Notes under the pieces: generated by a model
Told to the model about the DNA's origin: nothing
Database searches by the model: none
Seen by the model: only the letters and a program-made list of their open reading frames with translations
NCBI RefSeq assembly: GCF_018704125.1
Contig: NZ_JAGTIS010000001.1
Location: forward strand, 496,001-560,000
Direction of reading: 5' to 3'
Source: Metapseudomonas boanensis
Lineage (GTDB): Bacteria > Pseudomonadota > Gammaproteobacteria > Pseudomonadales > Pseudomonadaceae
Length of the DNA: 64,000 nucleotides
Shown here: positions 19,078 through 28,134 of the stretch, in pieces
Layout: the number at the start of each line of letters is the position of its first letter
Position numbering within the stretch: position 1 is the first letter of the stretch
Position numbers and translations under genes: made by a program

Positions 19078-19568
19078 TTATAGGCCTCCAGCAGCTGGGC
19101 AACGCCGTTGGGTTGGACGTCGCCGAAGGTGTCGTCGTCGATCATCACCGCCGGGGCCTTGTCGCAGTTGCCCAGGCAGCAGACCGGCAGCAGGGTGAAA
19201 CGGTTGTCGGCGGTGGTCTGGCCGAGGCCGATGCCAAGTTGCTTCTGCATTTCGGCAACCACGGACTCATGGCCGCCGACGTAGCAGGTCATGCTGTCGC
19301 AGACGCGGATCACATGCCGGCCGACCGGCTGACGGAATATCTGACTATAGAAGGTAGCCACACCTTCGACGTCGCTGGCGGGGATGCCGAGGATCTCGCC
19401 GATGGCATCGGCGGCGCCGTCAGGGACCCAGCCGCGCTCTTTCTGGACGATCTTCAGGGCTTCGATGGACGCCGCGCGCGGGTCCTCGTAGTGGTGCATT
19501 TCATGCTCGATGGCCGAGCGCTCGGTTTCGCTGAGGACGAAACGGTCGGTCTTGATAAGGGTGTTCAT
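19074..19568 (-). CDS. nuoE: NADH-quinone oxidoreductase subunit E
   Basis: A 164-aa thioredoxin-fold subunit binding [2Fe-2S] N1a through CDSMTC (about 89-94) and CCLGNC (about 129-134). It sits next to NuoF in the NADH dehydrogenase module. The ATG is one base after the nuoCD stop and the stop overlaps the nuoF start, so the three genes are translationally coupled. Confidence 0.97.
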   Translation of the reverse strand: MNTLIKTDRFVLSETERSAIEHEMHHYEDPRAASIEALKIVQKERGWVPDGAADAIGEILGIPASDVEGVATFYSQIFRQPVGRHVIRVCDSMTCYVGGHESVVAEMQKQLGIGLGQTTADNRFTLLPVCCLGNCDKAPAVMIDDDTFGDVQPNGVAQLLEAYK

Positions 19569-19569
19569 G

Positions 19570-21351
19570 TCAGCGGTCCACGTCAGCCATAACGAAGTCG
19601 ATACTGCCCAGGTAGGCGATCAGGTCCGCCACCATGCTGCCGCGGATCACTGAAGGGATCTGCTGCAGGTGGGGGAAGCTGGGCGTCCGGATCCGGGTGC
19701 GGTAGCTCATGGTGCTGCCGTCGCTGGTCAGGTAGTAGCTATTGATACCCTTGGTCGCTTCGATCATCTGGAAGGCTTCGTTGGCCGGCATGACGGGGCC
19801 CCAGGAAACCTGCAGGAAGTGGGTGATCAGGGTCTCGATGTGCTGCAGCGTGCGCTCTTTCGGTGGCGGCGTGGTCAGCGGGTGATCTGCCTTGTACGGG
19901 CCTTCCGGCATGTTCTTCAGGCACTGGTCGATGATGCGGATGCTCTGGCGCATCTCTTCGACACGAACCATGCAGCGGTCGTAGGCATCGCCGTTGTGGG
20001 CCAGCGGTACTTCGAACTCGAAGTTCTCATAACCGGAGTACGGGCGCGCCTTGCGCAGGTCAAAATCGCAACCAGTGGAACGAAGTCCAGCACCGGTGAC
20101 GCCCCATTCCAGGGCTTCCTTGGTGTTGTACTGTGCTACGCCGATGGTACGGCCTCGCAGGATGCTGTTCTGCAGGGCAGCCTTCTCGTATTCGTCCAGG
20201 CGCTTGGGCAGCCACTCGACGAACTCTTTCACCAGGCCATCCCAGCCGCGTGGCAGGTCGTGAGCCACGCCACCGATGCGGTACCAGGCCGGGTGCAGGC
20301 GGAAGCCGGTCACGGCTTCGATTACTTTGTAGGCACGCTGGCGGTCGGTGAAGGTGAAGAACACCGGAGTCATGGCGCCAACGTCCTGGATGTAGGTGCC
20401 CAGGAACAGCAGGTGGCTGGTGATACGGAAGAACTCGGCCATCATGACGCGGATGAAGTCGACTCGCTGCGGCACCTTGATACCGGCGAGCTTCTCGACC
20501 GCGAGTACGTACGGCAAGTTGTTCATCACACCGCCGAGGTAATCGATACGGTCGGTGTAGGGGATGAAGCTGTGCCAGGACTGACGCTCGGCCATTTTCT
20601 CGGCGCCACGGTGGTGGTAGCCGACTTCCGGTACGCAGTCGACGATCTCTTCACCATCGAGTTGCAGGATGATGCGGAAAGCACCGTGGGCAGACGGGTG
20701 GTTCGGGCCGAGGTTGAGGAACATGTAGTCCTCGTTCTCGCCGTGGCGCTTCATGCCCCAGTCTTCTGGGCGGAAACGCGCGGCCTCTTCCTCCAGTTGG
20801 TGCTTGGCCAGGGTCAGGCTGAACGGGTCGAATTCGGTGGCGCGCGCTGGGTAGTCCTTGCGCAGCGGGTGACCTTCCCAGGTGTTGGGCATCATGATCC
20901 GGGAGAGGTGCGGATGCCCGGTGAAGGTGATGCCGTACATGTCCCAGACTTCCCGCTCGTACCAGTTGGCATTGGGCCAGATACCGGTGGCGGTGGGCAG
21001 GTTGAGGTCGCCCTCGGACAAGGCAACCTTGATCATCACGTCACTATTACGTTCCAGCGACATCAGGTGGTAGAACACCGTGAAGTCGGCGCCCGGCAGG
21101 CCGCGGCGCTGGGTGCGCAGGCGCTCGTCAACGCCATGCAGGTCGTACAACATGACGAAGGGGCGCGGCAGGTTGCGCAGGAACTTGAGGACGTCAATCA
21201 GCTTGTCACGGCCGACCCAGATAACCGGCATGCCGGTACGGGTGCTCTGCACGGTGAAGCTTTCGGCGCCAAAGCGGGAGTTGAGCTCTACGACGACTTC
21301 TTGGTCGTCAGCCTTGTAAGGCGGAATAGACAGAACGGTGTCTGCGGTCAT
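19570..21351 (-). CDS. nuoC: NADH-quinone oxidoreductase subunit C/D (fusion)
   Basis: A 593-aa fusion of the 30-kDa (NuoC, about 1-190) and 49-kDa (NuoD, about 205-593) subunits, as usual in gamma-proteobacteria. In the C part, the [18 protein letters not shown] segment is the family signature. In the D part, [13 protein letters not shown] and the [13 protein letters not shown] segment line the quinone site together with NuoB. The ATG at 21351 follows a 63-bp gap from nuoB that contains a strong hairpin. Confidence 0.97.
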   Translation of the reverse strand: MTADTVLSIPPYKADDQEVVVELNSRFGAESFTVQSTRTGMPVIWVGRDKLIDVLKFLRNLPRPFVMLYDLHGVDERLRTQRRGLPGADFTVFYHLMSLERNSDVMIKVALSEGDLNLPTATGIWPNANWYEREVWDMYGITFTGHPHLSRIMMPNTWEGHPLRKDYPARATEFDPFSLTLAKHQLEEEAARFRPEDWGMKRHGENEDYMFLNLGPNHPSAHGAFRIILQLDGEEIVDCVPEVGYHHRGAEKMAERQSWHSFIPYTDRIDYLGGVMNNLPYVLAVEKLAGIKVPQRVDFIRVMMAEFFRITSHLLFLGTYIQDVGAMTPVFFTFTDRQRAYKVIEAVTGFRLHPAWYRIGGVAHDLPRGWDGLVKEFVEWLPKRLDEYEKAALQNSILRGRTIGVAQYNTKEALEWGVTGAGLRSTGCDFDLRKARPYSGYENFEFEVPLAHNGDAYDRCMVRVEEMRQSIRIIDQCLKNMPEGPYKADHPLTTPPPKERTLQHIETLITHFLQVSWGPVMPANEAFQMIEATKGINSYYLTSDGSTMSYRTRIRTPSFPHLQQIPSVIRGSMVADLIAYLGSIDFVMADVDR

Positions 21352-21383
21352 GGTCTCGGTCGCTATCAGTCAACGTAAAGAAT

Positions 21384-21416
21384 GAGCCTGGGGTCTTCGG
21401 GTAGAAGACCAGGCTC
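21384..21416. promoter_or_regulatory. stem-loop between nuoB and nuoCD
   Basis: Thirteen base pairs with a 2-nt bulge (GAGCCT/AGGCTC outer stem, GGTCTTC/GAAGACC inner stem) close a 5-nt loop and overlap the nuoB stop codon. On the minus-strand transcript the hairpin is followed by ATTCTTTAC, not by a T-run. It may be an RNA-processing or stability element, or a partial attenuator, within the operon. Confidence 0.55.
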
Positions 21417-22092
21417 AGACTTCGTCGGGGCTGCGCAGGTTGGTAACCTGAATACGTTGTTCGCGGCGCTGTTCCCGCTGCGAGGGCATGTCGGCACGAT
21501 AGATGCCTTGGTCCCCCACGACCCAGGATAGCGGGCGACGCTCCTGGCCGATGGATTCCTGAAGCAGCATCAAGCCTTGCAGGAACGCCTCGGGACGGGG
21601 CGGGCAGCCGGGAATGTAGACGTCCACGGGGAGGAACTTGTCCACGCCCTGAACGACCGAGTAGATGTCGTACATGCCACCAGAATTCGCGCACGAACCC
21701 ATGGAGATGACCCACTTGGGCTCCAGCATCTGCTCATAGAGGCGCTGGATGACGGGCGCCATCTTGATGAAGCAGGTGCCGGCAATGACCATGAAGTCCG
21801 CCTGGCGCGGTGATGCACGAATGACTTCCGCGCCGAAGCGAGCGATGTCGTGCGGCGCGGTGAAAGCGGTGGTCATCTCCACATAGCAGCAGGAGAGGCC
21901 GAAGTTATAGGGCCACAGGGAGTTCTTGCGACCCCAGTTGACTGCACCGTTGAGAACATCCTCGAGCTTGCCGAGGAAGATGTTCTTGTGAACCTGATCT
22001 TCTAGCAGCGGGTCGGAAACGGTCTCCCGTTGGCCGATCGGATACTCCTCGTAGGTTGCATCCGGATCGATCCGAGTAAGTTTGTATTGCAT
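21415..22092 (-). CDS. nuoB: NADH-quinone oxidoreductase subunit B
   Basis: A 225-aa subunit carrying cluster N2, the last iron-sulfur centre before quinone. It has adjacent cysteines in [11 protein letters not shown] (about 62-65), GSCANSGG and PGCPPRPE. I use the ATG at 22092 (MQYKLTRID), with GAGG 9 nt upstream. A TTG two codons earlier is possible but less likely. The gene lies 10 nt after nuoA. Confidence 0.97.
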   Translation of the reverse strand: MQYKLTRIDPDATYEEYPIGQRETVSDPLLEDQVHKNIFLGKLEDVLNGAVNWGRKNSLWPYNFGLSCCYVEMTTAFTAPHDIARFGAEVIRASPRQADFMVIAGTCFIKMAPVIQRLYEQMLEPKWVISMGSCANSGGMYDIYSVVQGVDKFLPVDVYIPGCPPRPEAFLQGLMLLQESIGQERRPLSWVVGDQGIYRADMPSQREQRREQRIQVTNLRSPDEV

Positions 22093-22102
22093 CGCCAAAG
22101 CC

Positions 22103-22516
22103 TCATTGTTTTAGCTTCGCCTGCCGCTTGCGACGACCTTCGGGAGCCCAATCGAGCGCCCCGATGCGCCAAAGGTAGACAAGACCCGCCAACAGAATTG
22201 CTATGAAAATGGTTGCTTCGATGAAGCCGGCCCAGCCGCTTTCGCGCACTGAAACAGCCCAAGCAAAGAGGAAGAGGGCTTCGACGTCGAAGATCACGAA
22301 GAGCATCGCGACCAGATAAAATTTGGCGGAGAGGCGCAGGCGGGCTGTGCCGGTTGGGAGCATGCCGGACTCAAACGGGTCATTCTTGCTGCGCCCAACG
22401 GCCTTGCTGCCCAGCAGGCTGGACACTCCGATCATGAAGGCGCAGAGGCCGACGACCCCAAGCAGGAAAATTGCAAAACCCCAGTTGTGGGACATGATGG
22501 CAGTAGCTTCCGACAT
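22103..22516 (-). CDS. nuoA: NADH-quinone oxidoreductase subunit A
   Basis: A 137-aa membrane subunit with three helices. KNDPFESGM (about 45-53) is the conserved loop near the quinone chamber, and [15 protein letters not shown] is the second helix. The ATG at 22516 ([14 protein letters not shown]) gives the usual Pseudomonas length and has AGGGAG upstream. This is the first gene of the nuo operon. Confidence 0.95.
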   Translation of the reverse strand: MSEATAIMSHNWGFAIFLLGVVGLCAFMIGVSSLLGSKAVGRSKNDPFESGMLPTGTARLRLSAKFYLVAMLFVIFDVEALFLFAWAVSVRESGWAGFIEATIFIAILLAGLVYLWRIGALDWAPEGRRKRQAKLKQ

Positions 22517-22606
22517 GCCGGAACTCCCTGGACAAGGAACGGCGTTCACTCGTGTTGAAAGGGTTAATGCCGAGTTCTGATCATGCCCCGGCAATCTATT
22601 CGGCCA

Positions 22607-22635
22607 ATTTTATGCCTGACCGGGTGTGCAAGTAA
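22607..22635 (-). promoter_or_regulatory. possible sigma-70 promoter of the nuo operon
   Basis: On the minus strand, TTACTT and TAAAAT are separated by 17 nt, giving a start near 22600 and a leader of about 85 nt before nuoA. The -35 match is only moderate, so other promoters upstream are likely too. Confidence 0.35.
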
Positions 22636-22825
22636 ATTTTTCAGGCCAAAAATTTCCCAGGCAAGCCTGGTTTTTGGGCTTATCCTCGGCTGTAGCCCTT
22701 GAGTGGTGGGGGTTTCAGCTTTTAATTAGGCCTTTGTCGGATTGCGTCCTTATGTCGCATCCGGACGGATTGCTGGCGAGTCAATGATAAGCAGTCGCAT
22801 TTGTCTGATGCTTAAATAATCACAT

Positions 22826-22841
22826 TGTCGAAAGTACGACA
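22826..22841. promoter_or_regulatory. palindrome TGTCG-N6-CGACA upstream of nuoA
   Basis: A perfect 5+5 inverted repeat with a 6-nt spacer in the AT-rich upstream region, about 310 bp before the nuoA start. It could be an operator. No regulator can be assigned from the sequence. Confidence 0.3.
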
Positions 22842-22965
22842 GATAAGTACGAAATCTCCGGCTTTATTTGCTCAGCGCCTGGAAAGTTACTGCTGGGCGA
22901 GACTTTCATATTTGCGACAGTTTCTAATGTTTTCTTGGTATTGGGGCCAATGAGTGAGCAAAGGA

Positions 22966-22985
22966 GCCGGCCCTGAAAGGCCGGC
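22966..22985 (-). terminator. terminator of phoX
   Basis: GCCGGCC and GGCCGGC pair around a 6-nt loop 10-30 bp behind the phoX stop codon. On the minus strand a CTTTGCTC segment follows, so the T tract is weak. Confidence 0.55.
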
Positions 22986-22994
22986 CCGGGGTGA

Positions 22995-24989
22995 TCAGAG
23001 CAGTCGTCGACCGTCGTCGCGTGTGATGATCACCGTGGCGGAGCGAGGGCGTTTGCCTGGGCCGTCGGGCCAGGTGCTGAGGAGGTTGGTCGCAGTCGAT
23101 CCCTCACCTGGGTGCTGGATGTTGATGAACAGCGTCTTGAAGTCCGGGGTTGCCGTGATGCCGGTCACTTCGGCACCAAGGGGGCCGACCAGGAAGCGTT
23201 TGACCTCGCCGCTGCGCGGGTCAGCGACGAGCATCTGGTTGTTGCCGAAGGGGCCGCTGCTGAGCTGGCTGCCGCTCATGTCGGTCTGGATCCACAGGCG
23301 TCCTTCGTCGTCGAACCAGAGGCCGTCTGGGCTGGCGAGGATGTTCTGTTCGCTTAGTGGCTGGCCCTTGGGGTCGCGGCTGTCGCCATTGGGGCCGGCG
23401 AGCAGGAAAATGTTCCAGTCGAAGCGAAGGCCCGTGTGGTCACGACTGTTTTCGCGCCAGCGGATTATGTGGCCGTAGGCGTTGGCTATGCGTGGGTTGG
23501 CAGCGTCCGTTGTGGTGCGAGCGGTGTTGTTGGTGAGGGTGAAATAGACCTCGCCGTTATCAGGATTCACCGCGCCCCATTCCGGGCGGTCCATGCGCGT
23601 AGCTCCGACGATGTCGGCGGCCAGGCGGGTGTTGATCAGCACTTCGCCCTGGTTGGCGAAGGTGACTCCAGCGGTCTCGCAGGCGCTGCGGAAACGACGG
23701 TCGTTGATGTCCAGGGGCAACCAGTCTCCGCTGCCATCGGCATTGAAGCGCGCGACGTAGAGGGTGCCTTCGTCGAGTAGCCGGCCATCGCTGTTGCCGG
23801 GACGGTACTTGTCGCGGCTGACGTACTTGTAGATGTACTCGTTCTGAGAATCGTCGCCGGAGTAGCAGACCACCGGGCGGCCGCCTTGGACCGGGGCGAA
23901 TATCAGACCTTCGTGGGCGAAGCGGCCAAGGGCCGTGCGTTTTACCGGGGTCGAGCTCGGGTCGAACGGGTCGATCTCGACGATCCAGCCGAAATGGTTG
24001 GGTTCATTGCGGTAGTCACCTTGGGCATCCGTGGTTTTGCGGGTGGCGTCGAAGCGCTCGAACTCATCGCCCGGTAATGTTTCCCAGCCGAAGCGGCTAC
24101 TGCTGCGCAGGCCGTAGCGTTTGAGTTCGCGGGATACGTCCGAATCGCGGGTGGCGAAGTAGCCGGCCCAGTTCTCTTCGCAGGTGAGGTAGGTGCCCCA
24201 AGGCGTGAAACCGTTGGAGCAATTATTCTGGGTGCCACGGGTGGCGGTGCCGTCCGGGCTGTAGCGGGTCTGCAGGAGCGGATTGCCTCGCGCCGGGCCG
24301 CGGATCTCCATCGGCGTGGCGGCGGTGATGCGGCGATTGCGCGGGCTCGGCACTACTTCCCATTCACCTCGTACGTTGCGTCGGATTTCGACGACCGAAA
24401 CACCGTGGCCATTTATTTCCTTCCGGACTTCTTCGGCACTGGCGCGCTTGCCGTTCACCAGGGTTGGACCGTTGGGGTGAATCAGAGGTGCGTCGATGTA
24501 CTCGTGGTTGAGAACCAGCAGGCCATGGTCCGAGCTCTTCGCTGAGCCACGACGTGCGTCGATGGGGAAATAGTGCATGCCATCGTGGTGCATGCCGACC
24601 TGCTCGGCCTGGTCCTGGGCGCTGTTGCTTGCGTCATCGAGGAACGCCGGATAACGGCCGGTGATCGGGGTGCCCCATGGGATGAAGGGCGTGGCCTTGT
24701 AGCCCGTCGGGACACTTATGCCATCTGTGCGGCTGATCGGAATGGCGTCGAACGGCAGGCGCGAGCGCAGTTTGAAGGGCTGCCCCTTCGCTTGGGGCTC
24801 TGCCGCGAGGGCGTCGCCGGGAATGGCGGCGCCAAGGAAGGCGAGGGTGCCGAGGGCGGCGCCGCCGGCGAGCAGTTGTCGGCGGTTGAGGCCGCCGATC
24901 AGATCGCGGATGTGCGGGTTGTTCGAGTTGTTGCTCGGAACTTCATCGCCGTTGCCAAAAAGCACGGCGTTGTCATTGTGCTGGTTCAA
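22995..24989 (-). CDS. phoX: PhoX family phosphatase (DUF839), Tat-exported
   Basis: The 664-aa protein starts at TTG 24989, which has GGAG 8 nt upstream. The in-frame stretch further upstream belongs to a transposase fragment and is not part of this gene. The N-terminus is long, then LNRRQLLAGG (about 37-46) plus a hydrophobic stretch ending in ALA-like residues forms a Tat signal. The body shows PhoX/DUF839 features such as CSNGFTPWGTYLTCEENW and HEGLIFAPVQGG, which belong to calcium/iron-dependent alkaline phosphatases that release phosphate from organic esters in the periplasm. A Pho-box-like promoter is upstream. Some DUF839 proteins have no shown phosphatase activity, so the enzyme call is probable. 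Confidence 0.85.
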   Translation of the reverse strand: MNQHNDNAVLFGNGDEVPSNNSNNPHIRDLIGGLNRRQLLAGGAALGTLAFLGAAIPGDALAAEPQAKGQPFKLRSRLPFDAIPISRTDGISVPTGYKATPFIPWGTPITGRYPAFLDDASNSAQDQAEQVGMHHDGMHYFPIDARRGSAKSSDHGLLVLNHEYIDAPLIHPNGPTLVNGKRASAEEVRKEINGHGVSVVEIRRNVRGEWEVVPSPRNRRITAATPMEIRGPARGNPLLQTRYSPDGTATRGTQNNCSNGFTPWGTYLTCEENWAGYFATRDSDVSRELKRYGLRSSSRFGWETLPGDEFERFDATRKTTDAQGDYRNEPNHFGWIVEIDPFDPSSTPVKRTALGRFAHEGLIFAPVQGGRPVVCYSGDDSQNEYIYKYVSRDKYRPGNSDGRLLDEGTLYVARFNADGSGDWLPLDINDRRFRSACETAGVTFANQGEVLINTRLAADIVGATRMDRPEWGAVNPDNGEVYFTLTNNTARTTTDAANPRIANAYGHIIRWRENSRDHTGLRFDWNIFLLAGPNGDSRDPKGQPLSEQNILASPDGLWFDDEGRLWIQTDMSGSQLSSGPFGNNQMLVADPRSGEVKRFLVGPLGAEVTGITATPDFKTLFINIQHPGEGSTATNLLSTWPDGPGKRPRSATVIITRDDGRRLL

Positions 24990-25028
24990 GGCGGAGTCTC
25001 CATACAGGCGAATCGACGGAGCCCTGAC

Positions 25029-25060
25029 GCTATAGGGGCAATGCGACGAGAAAATTACAG
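25029..25060 (-). promoter_or_regulatory. possible PhoB-dependent promoter of phoX
   Basis: On the minus strand, CTGTAAT-TTTC-TCGTCGC resembles a Pho box (direct CTGTCAT repeats, 11-bp period). The first half matches 6 of 7 positions, the second only 3. TATAGC follows 8 nt later as a -10, and the phoX start is about 33 nt beyond the expected transcription start. Confidence 0.3.
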
Positions 25061-25118
25061 GTTCATCGCGGAATCTGGGGGAGATGCGAGTTGACAGCCG
25101 GATAGCCGGTACTCTCTC

Positions 25119-25175
25119 TGTAGGAGCCAGCTTGCTGGCCAACATGCGCCATTCGCCAGCAAGCTGGCTCCTACA
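25119..25175. repeat. REP palindrome (GTAGGAGCCAGC type)
   Basis: Perfect 21-nt arms (25119-25139, 25155-25175) enclose a 15-nt loop. The GTAGGAGCCAGCTTGCTGGC core is a common Pseudomonas REP form, related to the one at 7335. It lies between phoX and the transposase fragment. Confidence 0.88.
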
Positions 25176-25239
25176 AGGTTTCGCGCGCCTTCGATTCACT
25201 CCGCCCGACAAGTCCGCCAAGGAGGTGTTGCAGGCTGCT

Positions 25240-25543
25240 TTCCGGGGAAGGCGGGAAGCCGGCGCCAGACAGTCGATCCGCTCGGATACGCGTCCGCAGT
25301 ACAGGCAGTCGACGCGACGCACCGGCAGTTGTAGCAGGACGCGCTGATCCTGCAGGTCACGATCCCGCACCTGGCGGATGTGCTGCTGCTCGTGGATCAA
25401 CAGGTTGGGTTTGGCACGCGGCTGCAAATCGGGAAGCGCTCGGTTTGCGGTTCAAGACTGATCAGCAGGGTGTCGTGAGTGGATTGGCGACAGGCGACGA
25501 CCTCGTAGCCTGGCCAGAAAGGGGCCAGATCAATAGGATGCAC
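25240..25543 (-). pseudogene. remnant of an ISL3-family transposase (frameshifted, truncated)
   Basis: Read from GTG 25543 on the minus strand, the frame gives HPIDLAPFWPGYEVV and later ERFPIC. After a frameshift near 25425 the other frame continues with IHEQQHIRQVRDRDLQ, LPVRRVDCLYCGR and ERIDCLAPASRL. Together these match the zinc-finger N-terminal part of ISL3 transposases (about 100 of about 400 residues). The catalytic DDE part is absent. No terminal inverted repeats are visible. The rest of the 24990-25687 gap holds a REP and a possible phoX promoter. I see nothing coding in 25544-25687. Confidence 0.75.
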
Positions 25544-25687
25544 GGCGACAGCAGGGGGTGGGGGTTGGGATGTTTGGCGATTGCCAATTTACCCACTTCC
25601 CCGACTGTCAACTCGCTCTTCCCCCCGATTCCGCAAAGAACCAAATTACAGGGAGATCCGGATTTCGCTGCGGTAAGGGGGGTGAGT

Positions 25688-26287
25688 TCAGTTGCTGGCC
25701 AGTGCGGCTGGATCCTGCCGGATGGCGAAGATCATGGCGCCGCCGGAAAGTTGCTCGATGACCTGGTCGCGATCCTGGCTGGCGAGCACCAGGCAGCCGT
25801 GGCTGCGTCCGGGCAGACCGTGGCGGCGAATGAAAGTTTCTTCCATGTAGGTGTTCGCGTGGATCACGATGGCGCGCTCTTCGGCCTGGCTATTGCCTGG
25901 ACTCAGGCCGATGAGTCGCATCGAGCGGCCGTGACCGGGTTCGTCGCTGTCGAACACCTGGGCTGTGCGATACAGGCCGAGTGACGAGGCGCGGCTGCCC
26001 GGGTCATTCGAGAAGTGGTCGGCCAGGCCGTCGTGGTCGGGGTCCGAGCCCTTGCCGTGGGCAACCCGGTAACTGCCCAGCAGGGCATGAGTACGACGAT
26101 CGAAAAGGTAGAAGCGCGGGAGTGTGGAAGGGCGGCCGTAGTCGACGACGGCGAAGTGGTCATGCCGGCTTCCCTTCAGTTGCTCCAGGATGCCGCTGAG
26201 TTCGGGGCGAGCGATCAGCAGTTCCAAGTCTGCCGCGTGCAAGGTGGGTGCGGCCAGGATCAGCAGAAGGAGAAAGATTCTCGGCAC
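25688..26287 (-). CDS. murein L,D-transpeptidase catalytic-domain family protein
   Basis: The 199-aa protein starts at GTG 26287 (VPRIFLLLLILAAP), which gives a clear signal peptide of about 20 residues ending at HA-AD. The extra frame upstream has no homology-like features. The body carries a YkuD-type (YkuD_2) domain with GLYRTAQVF and the active-site motif RSHGCLVL (about 166-173), in which the cysteine would be the nucleophile. It probably acts on peptidoglycan peptides in the periplasm. The stop is followed within 150 bp by the transposase fragment. The start is less certain than the product. Confidence 0.75.
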   Translation of the reverse strand: MPRIFLLLLILAAPTLHAADLELLIARPELSGILEQLKGSRHDHFAVVDYGRPSTLPRFYLFDRRTHALLGSYRVAHGKGSDPDHDGLADHFSNDPGSRASSLGLYRTAQVFDSDEPGHGRSMRLIGLSPGNSQAEERAIVIHANTYMEETFIRRHGLPGRSHGCLVLASQDRDQVIEQLSGGAMIFAIRQDPAALASN

Positions 26288-26349
26288 GGCGATCTCGCTC
26301 AGAATTTTTAAGCGAGATTTAAAGCATTGGCAGCGGCTGCGCAAGCAGC

Positions 26350-26379
26350 GGCAAGTGCAGGCAAGTGCAAGTAGGTGCA
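26350..26379. repeat. short tandem repeat of a 10-mer
   Basis: GGCAAGTGCA occurs twice in a row, followed by the related AGTAGGTGCA. It lies in the region upstream of the L,D-transpeptidase gene. It is too short and too few for a CRISPR. Confidence 0.6.
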
Positions 26380-26465
26380 GGATCGTAAGATAGGTTGGCC
26401 GATTTCCAGCGTGAGGTGCAGAGGGGTATCGCTGCGCGTGATCCATCTGCAGTCTCAAAATAGAA

Positions 26466-26489
26466 AACCCCGGTGCGGGCACCGGGGTT
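26466..26489 (-). terminator. terminator of aceA
   Basis: AACCCCGGTGC and GCACCGGGGTT pair with a 2-base centre. On the minus strand the stem runs into TTTTCTATTTTG. It lies about 50 bp behind the aceA stop codon. Confidence 0.85.
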
Positions 26490-26538
26490 CCGTGATCCAC
26501 CATGTCCGACTGGTTCGTGGTCAGTCGGCGGCAGTTCC

Positions 26539-28134
26539 TTAGTGGAACTGGTTCATGGTGTTGTCTTTACCGCTGGCCTTCAGAGCAGCTTCGCCAGCGA
26601 AGTACTCTTTGTGGTTGTCGCCGATGTCGGAGCCAGCCATGTTCTGGTGCTTGACGCAGGCGATGCCCTGGCGCAGTTCTTGACGCTGAACGCCTTTCAC
26701 GTAAGCCAGCATGCCCTGGTCGGCGAAGTAGCCCTTGGCCAGGTTGTCGGTGGACAGCGCGGCAGTGTGGTAGGTCGGCAGGGTGATCAGGTGATGGAAG
26801 ATGCCGGCGTGGGCCGAACCGTCGCGCTGGAAGGTGCGAATCTTCTCGTCGGCGATCTGGGCCAGTTCGGTTTCGTCGTATTCCACGCTCATCAGCTTGG
26901 CGCGGTCGTAGGCGGATACATCCTTGCCTTCGGCAACCATGGCGTCGAACACTTGCTGACGGAAGTTCAAGGTCCAGTTGAAGGACGGGCTGTTGTTGTA
27001 GACCAGCTTGGCATTCGGGATGACCTGGCGGATGCGGTCAACCATGCCTTTGATCTGGCCAACGTGCGGCTTCTCGGTCTCGATCCACAGCAGGTCGGCG
27101 CCATTCTGCAGCGAGGTGATGCAGTCCAGGACGCAGCGGTCTTCGCCGGTGCCCTTGCGGAACTGGAACAGGTTGGAAGCCAGGCGCTTGGGACGCAGCA
27201 GCTTGCCGCCGCGGTTGATCACCACGTCGCCATTGTTCAGGTCGGCAGCGGAGACTTCTTCGCAGTCCAGGAAGGAGTTGTACTGGTCGCCCAGGTCGCC
27301 CGGTTGCTTGGTGACGGCGATCTGCTTGGTCAGGCCGGCGCCCAGGGAGTCGGTACGGGCAACGATCACGCCGTCGTCAACACCCAGTTCGAGGAAGGCG
27401 TAGCGAACCGCGTTGATCTTGGCCAGGAAGTCTTCGTGCGGAACGGTTACTTTGCCGTCTTGGTGGCCGCACTGCTTCTCGTCGGAAACCTGGTTCTCGA
27501 TCTGGATGCAGCAAGCACCGGCTTCGATCATTTTCTTGGCCAGCAGGTAGGTCGCTTCCGGGTTGCCGAAGCCGGCGTCGATGTCGGCGATGATCGGTAC
27601 TACGTGGGTTTCGTAGTTGTCGATCTGGGCCTGGATCTCGTCCTGCTTGGCCTTGTCGCCTTCAGCGCGGGCCGCGTCCAGGGCGGTGAACAGCAGGTCC
27701 AGTTCGCGGGCATCAGCCTGGCGCAGGAAGGTGTACAGCTCTTCGATCAGGCCGGAAACGGCGGTTTTCTCGTGCATCGACTGGTCCGGCAGCGGGCCGA
27801 ACTCGGAGCGCAGGGCGGCGACCATCCAGCCGGACAGGTAGAGGTAGCGCTTGTTGGTGGTCTTCAGGTGCTTCTTGATGGAGATCAGCTTCTGCTGACC
27901 GATGAAGCCGTGCCAGCAGCCCAGGGACTGGGTGTAGACGGAGGAGTCGGCGTCGTATTCGGCCATGTCTTTGCGCATGATGGCAGCCGTGTACTTGGCG
28001 ATATCCAGACCGGTCTTGAAGCGGTTCTGGGCGCGCATGCGAGCGACGGATTCCGGGTTGATAGCGCTCCAGCTGTTACCGTTCACTTCTTTCAGTGCGG
28101 CAATGGCCTTGATGTCGTTTTGATAAGCGGACAT
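26539..28134 (-). CDS. aceA: isocitrate lyase
   Basis: A 531-aa enzyme that cleaves isocitrate to glyoxylate and succinate, the first step of the glyoxylate shunt needed for growth on acetate and fatty acids. The active-site loop reads EKQCGH, the Pseudomonas variant of KKCGH. IIADIDAGFGNPEA binds Mg2+, and NNSPSFNW is also conserved. I use the ATG at 28134 (MSAYQNDIKA), with AAGGA 7 nt upstream. A TTG two codons earlier is an alternative. A long non-coding leader with a palindrome lies upstream. The two isocitrate dehydrogenases that compete for the same substrate lie 8-10 kb away. Confidence 0.97.
   Translation of the reverse strand: MSAYQNDIKAIAALKEVNGNSWSAINPESVARMRAQNRFKTGLDIAKYTAAIMRKDMAEYDADSSVYTQSLGCWHGFIGQQKLISIKKHLKTTNKRYLYLSGWMVAALRSEFGPLPDQSMHEKTAVSGLIEELYTFLRQADARELDLLFTALDAARAEGDKAKQDEIQAQIDNYETHVVPIIADIDAGFGNPEATYLLAKKMIEAGACCIQIENQVSDEKQCGHQDGKVTVPHEDFLAKINAVRYAFLELGVDDGVIVARTDSLGAGLTKQIAVTKQPGDLGDQYNSFLDCEEVSAADLNNGDVVINRGGKLLRPKRLASNLFQFRKGTGEDRCVLDCITSLQNGADLLWIETEKPHVGQIKGMVDRIRQVIPNAKLVYNNSPSFNWTLNFRQQVFDAMVAEGKDVSAYDRAKLMSVEYDETELAQIADEKIRTFQRDGSAHAGIFHHLITLPTYHTAALSTDNLAKGYFADQGMLAYVKGVQRQELRQGIACVKHQNMAGSDIGDNHKEYFAGEAALKASGKDNTMNQFH

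Larger units (their letters stand above)
22517..22994. other. upstream region of the nuo operon
   Basis: An AT-rich gap between phoX and nuoA that must hold the main nuo promoter. I see a possible promoter (22607-22635), a CCAGGC-AA-GCCTGG hairpin with a following T5 on the plus strand (22657-22675), a TGTCG-N6-CGACA palindrome (22826-22841), and the phoX terminator (22966-22985). No open frame here looks coding. Confidence 0.6.

Noticed and set aside
24990-25427. N-terminal extension making phoX 810 residues long
   Set aside because: The extra residues come from a transposase fragment and from non-coding DNA. A Tat signal with a Shine-Dalgarno before TTG 24989 explains the real N-terminus.
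26341-26380. CRISPR-like or VNTR array
   Set aside because: Only two exact 10-mers and one degenerate copy are present, with no spacers and no cas genes.
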